A DNA stretch of 64,000 nt, from positions 52,588-116,587 of the forward strand of contig NZ_JAMHGA010000001.1 of assembly GCF_023660105.1 (NCBI RefSeq), read 5' to 3'. This DNA is from Desulfovibrio aminophilus. Its GTDB lineage: Bacteria; Desulfobacterota; Desulfovibrionia; Desulfovibrionales; Desulfovibrionaceae. Positions 36,364 to 53,937 of this stretch are shown piece by piece. A model generated the notes under the pieces. That model worked only from the letters and a program-made list of their open reading frames with translations, did no database searches and was not told the DNA's origin. Each line of letters opens with the position of its first letter. Within the stretch, counting starts at the first letter, position 1. The translations under genes and the position numbers were made by a program.

Positions 36364-36389
36364 GGCGGGAATGTAGCTCCATTCCCGCC
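36364..36389. repeat. Perfect 10-bp inverted repeat over the str promoter
   Basis: GGCGGGAATG (36364-36373) and CATTCCCGCC (36380-36389) are perfect complements around six bases. The dyad covers the -10 and most of the spacer of the rpsL promoter. It could be a protein operator or, if transcribed from rpoC read-through, a hairpin. Confidence 0.7.
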
Positions 36390-36398
36390 CCTTGTCAA
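36370..36398 (-). promoter_or_regulatory. Promoter of the str operon (rpsL-rpsG-fusA and onward)
   Basis: Minus-strand TTGACA (36398-36393) and TACATT (36375-36370) are 17 bases apart. The start point would be near 36363, giving a leader of about 35 bases with GGAGG before the rpsL ATG. It follows the hairpin after rpoC. Confidence 0.72.
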
Positions 36399-36476
36399 GG
36401 GCTTCTCCCCCGGGCTGTTCCGGGGATGCTGCGCGGGGCCGGGGACCACCCCCGCCCACGCGGAAAAACCGCGGAA

Positions 36477-36500
36477 CGGGGCGGGCCGAAGCCCGCCCCG
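36477..36500 (-). terminator. Hairpin after rpoC
   Basis: CGGGGCGGGC (36477-36486) pairs perfectly with GCCCGCCCCG (36491-36500) around CGAA, ten bases past the rpoC stop. On the minus strand the next bases are TTCCGCGGTTTTT, a broken T-tract, so termination is probably partial and some read-through into rpsL is expected. Confidence 0.62.
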
Positions 36501-36509
36501 ACGATTCCG

Positions 36510-40670
<4,161 letters not shown>

Positions 40671-40705
40671 GGAATTCCCTCGTCTGTAATATGTTGCTCA
40701 ATGCG

Positions 40706-40725
40706 CCCGGCCCCGAAGGGCCGGG
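40706..40725 (-). other. Hairpin in the rpoB-rpoC gap
   Basis: CCCGGCCC (40706-40713) and GGGCCGGG (40718-40725) pair around CGAA. There is no T-tract after it on the minus strand, so it is more likely an mRNA processing or stability element than a terminator. Confidence 0.5.
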
Positions 40726-40748
40726 TTCCGCCCGCTCGTCGTCCGTCC

Positions 40749-44861
<4,113 letters not shown>

Positions 44862-45184
44862 TGTACCCTCATCGTTCTGAGAAGGTTATAGGTGTGAAAC
44901 CTGGATTCGGGCCCATGGCCCTGGCCCTCGGCGGCCGGATCAAAGACTTCTGGCGCGGGCTGTGCGCGTCGCGGCGGGGCTGCGCCCGCGCCGGTTGCCG
45001 GTTCTCGCGGCCCGGAGGACCCGCCGAAGCGGGCGTTCCCCCTGGCCGAGCCGCGTTGCCAGAGGGATTCGCGAAAACACTTCGCAAGAGTCAATGAGCA
45101 GAAAACGCAAAATGGCACAGAGGGCGCAATCCCACACCGGGGATTGCGCCCCTTGTTCCTTTCGAACCTGACGGGCTGAAATTA
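44862..45184 (-). other. 323-base rplL-rpoB intergenic region
   Basis: No gene is supported here. The rplL-proximal end holds a 12-bp hairpin (45122-45151). Further down a GC-rich inverted repeat (44952-44960 with 44984-44992) could fold around a 23-base loop. A TATAAC lies near 44887 on the minus strand but lacks a recognisable -35. The region is the expected place for attenuation or RNase III processing between ribosomal and polymerase genes. Confidence 0.5.
45122..45151 (-). terminator. 12-bp hairpin attenuator between rplL and rpoB
   Basis: GGGCGCAATCCC (45122-45133) and GGGATTGCGCCC (45140-45151) pair perfectly around six bases, 34 bases past the rplL stop. The following minus-strand tract is only partly T-rich (TCTGTGCCATTTT), consistent with partial termination as known for the rplL-rpoB attenuator in E. 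coli. Confidence 0.68.
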
Positions 45185-45568
45185 TTACTTAATTTCAACC
45201 TTGGCGCCGGCCTCCTCAAGCTGCTTCTTGGCCTCGTCGGCCTCAGCCTTGGAAACGCCTTCCTTGACCGGCTTCGGGGCCTCGTCGACCACGGCCTTGG
45301 CTTCCTTCAGGCCCAGGCCGGTGAGGGCGCGCACGACCTTGATGACGCCGATCTTGTTGTCGCCGGAGGCGGCCAGGATGACGTCGAACTCGGTCTTCTC
45401 CTCGGCGGCCTCGGCCGGAGCGGCGGCGGCCGGAGCGGCGGCGAAGGCGGCCACCGGAGCGGCGGCGGAAACGCCGAACTTCTCCTCGAGCTCCTTGATG
45501 AACTCGGAGAGCTCGAGCACGGTCATGTTGGCGATGAACTCAACAACCTGTTCTTTGGTCACGGACAT
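45185..45568 (-). CDS. rplL: 50S ribosomal protein L7/L12
   Basis: A 127-residue stalk protein that recruits translation factors. The N-terminal dimerisation helix ([20 protein letters not shown]), an Ala-rich hinge ([20 protein letters not shown]) and the C-terminal factor-binding domain ([39 protein letters not shown]) are complete. It follows rplJ in the usual order. Confidence 0.98.
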   Translation of the reverse strand: MSVTKEQVVEFIANMTVLELSEFIKELEEKFGVSAAAPVAAFAAAPAAAAPAEAAEEKTEFDVILAASGDNKIGVIKVVRALTGLGLKEAKAVVDEAPKPVKEGVSKAEADEAKKQLEEAGAKVEIK

Positions 45569-45614
45569 GATCTTCTTCCTCCTGGGAAATTGATTCCGCT
45601 TTCTCGCGGCGGTG

Positions 45615-46139
45615 TTAGGCTGCGGCTTCCTTCTTGTCCTTGATGGCGTTCAAGGCATAGAGGCAGTTGCGCAGCAGGTTCGCGAACAGGCCCACGAAGT
45701 TGGTGGGCACGGCATTCATGGTGCCGAGGACCCGCGCCAACAGTTCGGGCTTGCTCGGAAGCTTGGCAAGCTCATTTACGCCGTCCGCGTCAAGAAACTT
45801 TCCTTCAAGGCTGCCGAAACGCATTTCGAACTTTTTGCTCGTCTTGGCGAAATCGGACAGGGCCTTGGCCATGGCCACGGGGTCATCATACCCCAGGGCG
45901 ACGGCGCAGTTTTCCTTGAAGTACTGCTCAAGGACAACGTGGGACGTGTCCTTGAGAGCCAACCGGGCCAGGGTGTTCTTGACGACTTGGTAATCGACGC
46001 CGGCTTCGCGGAGCTTCACGCGGAGGTTGGTGACCTCCTCCACGGTCATGCCCTTGAAGTCGGTGACGACGGCAATGCTTGCCCGACCAGCCTTCTCGCG
46101 AAGGGCCTCAATGATCTGGGCTTTTTCTTGCCTGTTCAT
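45615..46139 (-). CDS. rplJ: 50S ribosomal protein L10
   Basis: A 174-residue protein that anchors L7/L12 dimers to the stalk base. [20 protein letters not shown] and [20 protein letters not shown] are family-typical, and the helical C-terminus ends in DKKEAAA. The ATG at 46139 is chosen because GAGGAG lies five bases before it. With L7/L12 it should repress its own translation through the L10 leader upstream. Confidence 0.97.
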   Translation of the reverse strand: MNRQEKAQIIEALREKAGRASIAVVTDFKGMTVEEVTNLRVKLREAGVDYQVVKNTLARLALKDTSHVVLEQYFKENCAVALGYDDPVAMAKALSDFAKTSKKFEMRFGSLEGKFLDADGVNELAKLPSKPELLARVLGTMNAVPTNFVGLFANLLRNCLYALNAIKDKKEAAA

Positions 46140-46174
46140 CAACACTCCTCGTCGTTGGGCCCGGAAAGCAGGTC

Positions 46175-46230
46175 AAAGCGTGTCTCGGCAGGATGTTTAA
46201 GGGCGAACCCGCCTGCTGTCTTCGACTCAA
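46175..46230 (-). promoter_or_regulatory. L10 leader (ribosomal protein autoregulatory RNA)
   Basis: In the 167-base gap before rplJ the minus strand carries CGAAGACAGCAGG (46224-46212), a short hairpin loop with TTAAACAT, then CCTGCCGAGACACG (46192-46179). This AGACAGCAGG/CCTGCCGAGAC pairing with its purine-rich kink is the conserved core of the L10 leader, to which the L10-L7/L12 complex binds to block rplJL translation. Confidence 0.75.
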
Positions 46231-46306
46231 CTTCCCGTGCGTATTCGAGCCTCCCTTCCCGATGCCATGAACACCGTTCCGGGAGGCCGTTTGCCATTTG
46301 TGCGTC

Positions 46307-47011
46307 CTAGCCTTCCAGGAACTTGCGGATGCTCAGGGGGTCCACCTTCACGCCGGGGCCCATGGTCGTGGCCACGGCCATCCCCTTCATGTAGGTGCCC
46401 TTCGCGCTGGAGGGCTTGAGCCGATTGACGGTGTCCAGCAGGGCCTTCAGGTTCTCCAAGAGCTTCTCGGGACCGAAGGAGACCTTGCCGATGGGGGCGT
46501 GCAGCACGCCCGCCTTGTCCACCTTGAACTCGACCTTGCCGGCCTTGAGCTCGCGAACGGCCTTGCCGATCTCGAAGGTCACGGTGCCGGTCTTGGCGTT
46601 GGGCATCAGTCCGCGGGGACCGAGCACCCGGCCGATCTGGCCCACCAGGGCCATCATGTCCGGGGTGGCCACGGCCTTGTCGAACTCGAGCCAGCCGCCC
46701 TTGATCTTCTCCAGAAGGTCCTCGGCGCCGGCGATGTCGGCTCCGGCCTCCTTGGCCTCGGCCTCCTTGTCACCCTTGCAGAAGGCGGCCACGCGGACGG
46801 TCTTGCCCAAGCCGTTGGGCAGGCTCACGGCGCCGCGCACCATCTGGTCGGAGTACTTGGGGTCGACCCCCAGGTTGATGGCCACGTCCACTGTCTCGTC
46901 GAACTTGGCGAAGGCCTTGGTCACGGCCATCTTGAGGGCCTCGTCGACCTGAAACTTCTGCGTCAGGTCGGCGCCCTCGACGGCCTTGCGGTATTTCTTT
47001 CCATGTGCCAT
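46307..47011 (-). CDS. rplA: 50S ribosomal protein L1
   Basis: A 234-residue L1-stalk protein that helps release E-site t[62 protein letters not shown] and [20 protein letters not shown] are standard. In E. coli L1 represses rplKA translation; here rplK precedes it by 14 bases. Confidence 0.98.
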   Translation of the reverse strand: MAHGKKYRKAVEGADLTQKFQVDEALKMAVTKAFAKFDETVDVAINLGVDPKYSDQMVRGAVSLPNGLGKTVRVAAFCKGDKEAEAKEAGADIAGAEDLLEKIKGGWLEFDKAVATPDMMALVGQIGRVLGPRGLMPNAKTGTVTFEIGKAVRELKAGKVEFKVDKAGVLHAPIGKVSFGPEKLLENLKALLDTVNRLKPSSAKGTYMKGMAVATTMGPGVKVDPLSIRKFLEG

Positions 47012-47025
47012 GGCAACGTCCCTCT

Positions 47026-47448
<423 letters not shown>

Positions 47449-47490
47449 TGTATTGTACCTCGAACGGACCCGCGCGGGGCGGAGTCCGCC

Positions 47491-48054
47491 TTATCCTTTC
47501 GTCACCTGAACGAAGTCAAGCTCCACCGGGGTCTGGCGACCGAAGATGGACACCGCCACGCGCAGCTTGCCCTTGTCGTAGTTGACGTCCTCCACGACGC
47601 CGTTGAACCCGCCGAAGGGCCCGTCGATGACCCGGACCTCGTCCCCTCTCTCGAAGTGGAACTTGGGCCTGGGCTGCTCCTGACGCGTCTCCATCATGGC
47701 CAGAATGGCCTCGGCCTCGCTGTCGCGCATGGGCGTGGGGCGGTTCTTGCCGCCCACGAACCCCGTGACGCGGGGGATGGACTGGATCAGGTGCCAGGAC
47801 TCGTCGCTCAGCACCATCTTGAGCATGACGTAGCCGGGGTAGAACTTGCGGGTGGAGGTCCGCTTCTCCCCCTTGACCATTTCCACGACCTTTTCGGTGG
47901 GCATGACCACTTCCTTGATCTGGCCGTGGTCCTGTCCGGTCCGCATCATCTCGCGGATGGTCTGCTCGACGCGGTGCTCGAAGCCGGAATACGTATGGAC
48001 GATATACCAGCGGGCACGCTGCTCGGTCTGTGTGCTGTCGACAATGTCGCTCAT
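47491..48054 (-). CDS. nusG: Transcription termination/antitermination factor NusG
   Basis: A 187-residue elongation factor that binds RNA polymerase clamp and either Rho or ribosomal S10. The NGN domain (RWYIVHTYSGFEHRVEQTIR, KFYPGYVMLKMVLSDESWHL, TGFVGGKNRPTPM) and the KOW domain (RGDEVRVIDGPFGGFNGVVE) are both present. It follows secE, an arrangement conserved widely in bacteria. Confidence 0.98.
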   Translation of the reverse strand: MSDIVDSTQTEQRARWYIVHTYSGFEHRVEQTIREMMRTGQDHGQIKEVVMPTEKVVEMVKGEKRTSTRKFYPGYVMLKMVLSDESWHLIQSIPRVTGFVGGKNRPTPMRDSEAEAILAMMETRQEQPRPKFHFERGDEVRVIDGPFGGFNGVVEDVNYDKGKLRVAVSIFGRQTPVELDFVQVTKG

Positions 48055-48075
48055 CGGATGCCTACACTCGGGTCA

Positions 48076-48324
48076 CTAGGACAAAATCGCCTCTATGATC
48101 TTGGAGAATCCCAGGTCAACGATTCCCAGGAACAGCGACATCACGAGAACAAGGACCAGGACCGCGATGCAGGTGGTGACCGTCTCCTTGCGGGTCGGCC
48201 AGACCACCTTCTTGATCTCGACCTTGGACTCCTCGAAGAACGTTTTCAGTTCCCCGATCTTGCCGATCAGGCCGGTGGCCTGCTGGGTCTGTTCGGCCGG
48301 ATCTTTCGTCTTGTCTTTGGCCAT
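48076..48324 (-). CDS. secE: Protein translocase subunit SecE
   Basis: An 82-residue single-span SecE. The amphipathic segment FFEESKVEIKKVVWPTRKET ahead of one transmembrane helix (CIAVLVLVLVMSLFLGIVDL) is the conserved core; the ~25-residue charged N-terminus is short, unlike the three-span E. coli protein. It forms the clamp around SecY. It lies between tRNA-Trp and nusG. Confidence 0.95.
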   Translation of the reverse strand: MAKDKTKDPAEQTQQATGLIGKIGELKTFFEESKVEIKKVVWPTRKETVTTCIAVLVLVLVMSLFLGIVDLGFSKIIEAILS

Positions 48325-48352
48325 TTCGCCTCATCCTGATCGCTGGATGGAA

Positions 48353-48429
48353 TGGCAGGGCAGGAGGGATTCGAACCCCCAACATCCGGTTTTGGAGACC
48401 GGCGCTCTAGCCGTTAGAGCTACTGCCCT
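48353..48429 (-). tRNA. tRNA-Trp (CCA)
   Basis: The minus strand folds as a complete cloverleaf: acceptor AGGGCAG with CTGCCCT, anticodon stem CCGGT/ACCGG around CTCCAAA giving CCA, T arm GGGGG TTCGAAT CCCTC, discriminator G and an encoded 3' CCA. It resembles E. coli tRNA-Trp closely and sits between rpmG and secE. Confidence 0.97.
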
Positions 48430-48441
48430 GCGTTATGGAAC

Positions 48442-48591
48442 CTACTTGGACTCCCGGTGAAGAGTATGCTTCTTGTCCCAGGGACAGTACTTCTTCACTT
48501 CCAGGCGGCCGGTAGTGTTCTTCTTGTTCTTCTCGGTCGCGTAATTGCGCCGCTTGCACTCGGTGCACTGCAGCTGGATGTTGACCCGCAT
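48442..48591 (-). CDS. rpmG: 50S ribosomal protein L33 (zinc-binding type)
   Basis: A 49-residue protein read on the minus strand as [20 protein letters not shown], then [20 protein letters not shown] and a short basic end. The CTEC pair is followed by only one further cysteine (YCPWD), where the zinc form has two; the usual CPxC has become CPWD, so metal binding may be lost or three-coordinate. It lies between tuf and tRNA-Trp, three bases after the tuf stop. Confidence 0.95.
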   Translation of the reverse strand: MRVNIQLQCTECKRRNYATEKNKKNTTGRLEVKKYCPWDKKHTLHRESK

Positions 48592-48594
48592 GAT

Positions 48595-49788
<1,194 letters not shown>

Positions 49789-49847
49789 TGCTAACCCCCT
49801 AGACTAAAAAGTTCTCTTCGGTTTCCTACGGGTGTTTATGATGTCTG

Positions 49848-49923
<76 letters not shown>

Positions 49924-49957
49924 CTTGCACGCGCAGTGACGTGTGGAAGGGCGCGGC

Positions 49958-50034
49958 TGGAGCGGGAAACGGGACTCGAACCCGCAACCCTCAGCTTGGA
50001 AGGCTGATGCTCTAGCCAATTGAGCTATTCCCGC
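49958..50034 (-). tRNA. tRNA-Gly (TCC)
   Basis: Minus-strand cloverleaf with acceptor GCGGGAA/TTCCCGC, anticodon stem TCAGC/GCTGA around CTTCCAA giving TCC, T arm GCGGG TTCGAGT CCCGT and encoded CCA. It is third in the tRNA cluster. Confidence 0.97.
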
Positions 50035-50105
50035 CTTGACGCTTCCGTAGTCCAGCGACGGGGACGATCCCCGCCTCCTACAGCGCGACTTTCCCAAAGA
50101 TCGTA

Positions 50106-50191
50106 TGGTGGTGGGGGGTGGATTTGAACCACCGAAGTCATACGACGACAGATTTACAGTCTGTTCCCTTTGGCCACTCGGGAACCCCACC
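50106..50191 (-). tRNA. tRNA-Tyr (GTA)
   Basis: An 86-base class II tRNA on the minus strand with acceptor GGTGGGG/CCCCACC, anticodon stem CAGAC/ATCTG region around the GTA anticodon (ACTGTAAAT), a long variable arm (GTCGTATGACTTC) typical of bacterial tRNA-Tyr, T arm GGTGG TTCAAAT CCACC, and encoded CCA. Confidence 0.97.
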
Positions 50192-50194
50192 ACA

Positions 50195-50270
50195 TGGAGC
50201 TGGCGATGGGACTTGAACCCGCAACCTACGGATTACAAATCCGTTGCTCTGCCAGTTGAGCTACGCCAGC
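50195..50270 (-). tRNA. tRNA-Thr (TGT)
   Basis: Minus-strand cloverleaf with acceptor GCTGGCG/CGCCAGC, anticodon stem ACGGA/TCCGT around TTTGTAA giving TGT, T arm GCGGG TTCAAGT CCCAT and encoded CCA. It is the first gene after the promoter at 50285-50313, whose start point lies about eight bases upstream. Confidence 0.97.
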
Positions 50271-50284
50271 CGCGCGAACGAAGG

Positions 50285-50313
50285 GATATACCTCCTTGCC
50301 TTGGAAAAAGCAA
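50285..50313 (-). promoter_or_regulatory. Promoter of the tRNA-tuf operon
   Basis: Minus-strand TTGCTT (50313-50308) and TATATC (50290-50285) are 17 bases apart, with the start point falling some eight bases before the first tRNA. GC-rich bases after the -10 (CCTTCGTTCGCGCG) resemble a stringent discriminator. Confidence 0.7.
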
Positions 50314-50458
50314 GGATTTTCTGGCCCCTTTCCCGGCCGCGCGCCCCGGAACTTCCCAGGGAGGGCACCCTTTACTCACCATCCGGCGCGTCTGTCAAGT
50401 CGCTTTTCCCCTTTCCGCGAAAAAACCGCCCCCTTTCCCTTTGACGCGGAGCCCGCCG

Positions 50459-51502
50459 ATGCGTATTGGCCCCTGCATGCAGACCTTGCCCATCACTCCC
50501 GACGCGCCCTGGCTGGCGCCCCTGGCCGGATACTCCGACCTGCCCTTCCGCATGCTCTGCCGACGCCAGGGCGCGGCCGCGGCCTGCACCGAGATGGTCA
50601 GCGCCAAGGGCCTGCTCTACGGCGGCTCCGGCACCGACCGCATCCTGGACACCCACCCCGAGGACAGCCCCCTGGTGGTCCAGCTCTTCGGGTCCGATCC
50701 CGCGACATTCGGCCCGGTCATGGACCGGCTCCTGGAACGCGGCTTCCGGTACTTCGACCTCAACTCCGGCTGCCCGGTGCGCAAGGTGCTCAAGTCCGGC
50801 AGCGGCGCGGCCCTGATGAAGACCCCGGACACCCTCCTGGCCATCGCCGGGGTCATGGTCCGGGCCGCCGCGCCCGGCACCGTGGGCGTCAAGATCCGCC
50901 TGGGCTTCAACGTGGGCGAGGAAAATTTCCTGGACGTGGCCCGGCGGCTGGAGGACCTGGGCGTGGGCTGGATCACCCTGCACCCCCGCTACGCCCGCCA
51001 GATGTTCATGGGCCGGGCCCACTGGGACCGGCTGGCCGACCTGGTCCGGGCGGTGCGCCTGCCCGTGGTGGCCAGCGGCGACCTGCTCCATGCCGAGGAC
51101 GCGGTCCGCTGCGTGGAGGAGACCGGCGTGGCCGGGCTCATGTTCGCCCGGGGCGCCCTGCACGATCCCTCCATCTTCGCCCGCTACCTGGCCCTGCGCC
51201 GTGGGAAACCCCTGCCGCCCGCCGACGGCCCCTTCCTGGCCGCGGTGGTGCGCGAGCACATCCGCCTGACCCGCGAGTTCGACGGCTCGCCGCGCTCCTT
51301 CCGCAAGATCCGCTCGCTCATCCCCCGCTACGCCCGGGGCCTGCGCGACGTCCGCGCCCTGCGCTCCCGGCTGCTCACCTGCCTCGACTGGGAGGCCCTG
51401 GAGGAGGCGGCCGAGGCCATCGCCACCCTGGAGCCCGCCGACCCCCGCCAGACATGCGGGGACGAGGCTTTTCCATTGACGGACCCTCATGCCGAAGACT
51501 AA
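50459..51502 (+). CDS. dus: tRNA-dihydrouridine synthase
   Basis: A 347-residue FMN-dependent enzyme that reduces uridine to dihydrouridine in tRNA D-loops. The start APLAGYSDLPFR, the catalytic-cysteine motif LNSGCPVRKVLKSGSGAALM, VGVKIRLGF and the phosphate-binding VVASGDLLHAEDAV, GLMFARGAL are visible. The usual HGRTR-type loop reads LHPRYARQMFMG. GGAG precedes the ATG at 50459; an ATG six codons later is the alternative. Which of DusA/B/C it corresponds to is not clear. It runs away from the tRNA cluster. Confidence 0.92.
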   Translation: MRIGPCMQTLPITPDAPWLAPLAGYSDLPFRMLCRRQGAAAACTEMVSAKGLLYGGSGTDRILDTHPEDSPLVVQLFGSDPATFGPVMDRLLERGFRYFDLNSGCPVRKVLKSGSGAALMKTPDTLLAIAGVMVRAAAPGTVGVKIRLGFNVGEENFLDVARRLEDLGVGWITLHPRYARQMFMGRAHWDRLADLVRAVRLPVVASGDLLHAEDAVRCVEETGVAGLMFARGALHDPSIFARYLALRRGKPLPPADGPFLAAVVREHIRLTREFDGSPRSFRKIRSLIPRYARGLRDVRALRSRLLTCLDWEALEEAAEAIATLEPADPRQTCGDEAFPLTDPHAED

Positions 51503-51551
51503 CCTGTCCGATATGGGTTCAAAATAACGCCACAACCGGAGATCGGGGGCT

Positions 51552-52505
51552 ATGGTGAAAACGACCAACATCCTCCTGGAGTCGGGGACCAACGAACTCG
51601 AAATCGTTGAGTTTTACATCGAGGAGGCCTCCAGGGCGAACGACGGCGAGTCCTACAAGGGATACTACGGCGTCAACGTCGCCAAGGTTCTGGAGATCAT
51701 GCAGAAACCCAAGATCACCGAGATGCCCGAGGTATCCCATCCCTCGGTGCTCGGGGCCTTCAATCTACGTTCCAAGGTCATCCCCCTGGTGGACCTGGCC
51801 ATGTGGCTGGGCAAGAAGCGCGTGGAGAAGGAACCGCCCAAGGTCATCGTCACGGAATTCAACAAGGTCACCTCGGCCTTCCTCGTCTCCGGCGTGACCC
51901 GCATCCACCGCATCAGCTGGGAGGAGGTCGAGGCCCCCAACCGCTACGTGGCGGCCCTGTCCTCCAACTCCATCACCGGCGTGGTCAAGCTCGAGGGCCG
52001 AATCGTCTTCATCCTCGACCTGGAGAAGATCGTGGCCGAGCTGAACCCCAGCCTGGCCCTGCGCCTGGACGACAACGTGGACTGGGACACCGAGGCGCAC
52101 TACCGCGCCCTGGTGGCCGACGACTCGTCCATGATCCGCGAGATGATGAAGGACCTGCTGAGCAAGGCCAACTTCCAGGTGGAATGCTGCAACAACGGCA
52201 AGGAATGCTGGGACCGGCTCCAGGAGTTCAAGCAGAAATGCGAGGCCGAGAGCCGACCGGTGACGGACTTCGTGCAGGTGGTGGTTTCGGACATCGAAAT
52301 GCCCGCCATGGACGGCCACAACCTGACCAAGCGCATCAAGGAGGACCCGCTCCTGCGACGGCTGCCGGTGATCCTCTTCTCCTCGCTCATCACCGACAAG
52401 CTGCGCCACAAGGGCGACTCCGTGGGCGCGGACGACCAGATCTCCAAGCCGGAGATCACCCAGCTGGCCAAGCGCGCCGCGGCCCTGATTCAGGCCCAGG
52501 CCTGA
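51552..52505 (+). CDS. cheV: Chemotaxis adaptor CheV (CheW-receiver fusion)
   Basis: A 317-residue protein with an N-terminal CheW-like domain (~15-165: EIVEFYIEEASR, YYGVNVAKVLEIMQKP, VLGAFNLRSKVIPLVDLAMW) and a C-terminal receiver domain (~185-315). The phosphoacceptor Asp is in VVVSDIEMPAMDGH, the acidic pair in ALVADDSSMIRE and the conserved lysine in QISKPEI. CheV couples chemoreceptors to CheA and can act as a phosphate sink. No other chemotaxis gene is nearby; it ends at a terminator. Confidence 0.93.
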   Translation: MVKTTNILLESGTNELEIVEFYIEEASRANDGESYKGYYGVNVAKVLEIMQKPKITEMPEVSHPSVLGAFNLRSKVIPLVDLAMWLGKKRVEKEPPKVIVTEFNKVTSAFLVSGVTRIHRISWEEVEAPNRYVAALSSNSITGVVKLEGRIVFILDLEKIVAELNPSLALRLDDNVDWDTEAHYRALVADDSSMIREMMKDLLSKANFQVECCNNGKECWDRLQEFKQKCEAESRPVTDFVQVVVSDIEMPAMDGHNLTKRIKEDPLLRRLPVILFSSLITDKLRHKGDSVGADDQISKPEITQLAKRAAALIQAQA

Positions 52506-52528
52506 GGCGGCCGGAACCGACGCAGACG

Positions 52529-52561
52529 AAGGCGGTCCGGGTCCACCGGGCCGCCTTTTTT
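52529..52561 (+). terminator. Intrinsic terminator of cheV
   Basis: AAGGCGGTCCGG pairs with CCGGGCCGCCTT (one G-U pair) around a short loop, followed by a run of T to 52561. It lies between the converging cheV and flavoprotein genes. Confidence 0.86.
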
Positions 52562-53937
52562 CACGCCCTGGCCAGAAGCGCGAGGGCCAGGACCAGGGCC
52601 GAACCGGCCAGGGCCGAGGCCCGGGCCATGTCCTCCAGCTCCCGGACGAAACCGGCCAGGCCGGGACGCGGGCCGAACAGGCAGTGCCGCCGCATGCCCC
52701 GACGCACCCGTTCCGCCTGGGCCGGGGTTTCCGGCGGCGACAGCGGCGGCAGGCCGCCGAACGCCGAGACGGGCGGGTCGGATCGGCCCGAGGCCAGCCG
52801 GGCGGCGGCCCGCCCCGCTCTTTCCCCGAAGACCTGGGTGGCCAGGACCATGCCGCCGCCCAGGCGGTTGGCCCCGTGCATGCCCGTGGCGCACTCGCCG
52901 CAGGCGAACAGGCCCGGAACCGTGGTCATGCCGTCGGCGTCCACCACGGCCCCGCCGTTGCCCGCGTGGGCGCAGAAGACCAGGCGCAGTTCCAGGCCCT
53001 CCGCCGTGGTCAGGCGGACCAGGCCCTCGGCGTCGGCGTGGTCCAGGAGCAGCTCGTCCAGGGCCGCGTCGGGCAGCCCGTAGCCCGCCGGGCAGTGCCG
53101 GGCGCGCTCCCCGGCATGGGCCAGGGCCGGATGTCCGGGCTCCAGGGACAGGCCGCCGCGCGGGCCGTGGAGCACGGAGCCCGGGCGCAACGCCGACCCG
53201 GGCTGGACGAACCGGCCGGTTGCGGCGTCGTTCCAGAAAAACTGCACGAATCCGGCGTTGGCCACGCGGGCCCCGGCCCGGTCCAGGAGTCCGTGGGACA
53301 GGCCGTCGTTGCCCGGGCCGCACATGGCGTGCGGGAACAAGGGAGCCGGACCTCCGGCGGCCAGGACCACGGCCCGGGCGGCCACCACCCGTTCCGCGCC
53401 GTCCCGGTCCAGGAAGCGGGCCCCGGCCGCGCGACCTTCGGCCGACACCAGTTCCCGGGCCGCCAGCCCGTCCAGGAAACGCACCCCGGCGGCCTCGGCC
53501 GCGCCCCGGAACAGGGCGTGGGCCCGAGACAGGCCGCTGAAGACCACGGCCCTGGGCGCGGTGCTGAAACAGCCCGGCAGGCGTTCGAGAGAGCCGTCCG
53601 AAGCCCGGCGGAAGTCCAGGCCAAGGCCGAGGAGGTCGTCCAGCCGCGCCCGGGCCTCCAGGCGCAGCAGGCGCACCAGGGCCGGGTCCGCGAAGCCGGG
53701 CGCGGACAGGCGCAGGACCTCGGCGTCGAAGTCCGCGTCGTCCGGGTCCGGGACCTGCATGCCCAGACAATCGTTGCGGTTGGCGAAGGATGAGCCCGAG
53801 GGCCCGGAAAGGGGCGAGGCGACGAGGACGCCCAGGTCGGGGTCCGCCGCGCGCGCGGCCAGGGCCGCGCGCAGGCCCGCCAGGCCGGAGCCGATGACCA
53901 GGATGTCGGCCCGGAGCACGTCCCGCGCTCCGGTCAC
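52561..53937 (-). CDS. FAD-dependent oxidoreductase of the NadB/FrdA superfamily
   Basis: A 458-residue flavoprotein. The N-terminal dinucleotide-binding fold (ADILVIGSGLAGLRAALAAR) and the late FAD-binding segment (VPGLFACGECATGMHGANRL) match the succinate dehydrogenase/fumarate reductase/L-aspartate oxidase family. The HYxMGG active-site motif appears as the variant HAGNGG, and the protein is ~80 residues shorter than NadB. A hydrophobic C-terminal end (ALAGSALVLALALLARA) is unusual. These features argue for a family member with altered substrate, not a standard NadB. The GTG at 53937 overlaps the upstream TPR gene stop (GTGA). Codon use is very GC-rich. Confidence 0.8.
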   Translation of the reverse strand: MTGARDVLRADILVIGSGLAGLRAALAARAADPDLGVLVASPLSGPSGSSFANRNDCLGMQVPDPDDADFDAEVLRLSAPGFADPALVRLLRLEARARLDDLLGLGLDFRRASDGSLERLPGCFSTAPRAVVFSGLSRAHALFRGAAEAAGVRFLDGLAARELVSAEGRAAGARFLDRDGAERVVAARAVVLAAGGPAPLFPHAMCGPGNDGLSHGLLDRAGARVANAGFVQFFWNDAATGRFVQPGSALRPGSVLHGPRGGLSLEPGHPALAHAGERARHCPAGYGLPDAALDELLLDHADAEGLVRLTTAEGLELRLVFCAHAGNGGAVVDADGMTTVPGLFACGECATGMHGANRLGGGMVLATQVFGERAGRAAARLASGRSDPPVSAFGGLPPLSPPETPAQAERVRRGMRRHCLFGPRPGLAGFVRELEDMARASALAGSALVLALALLARA

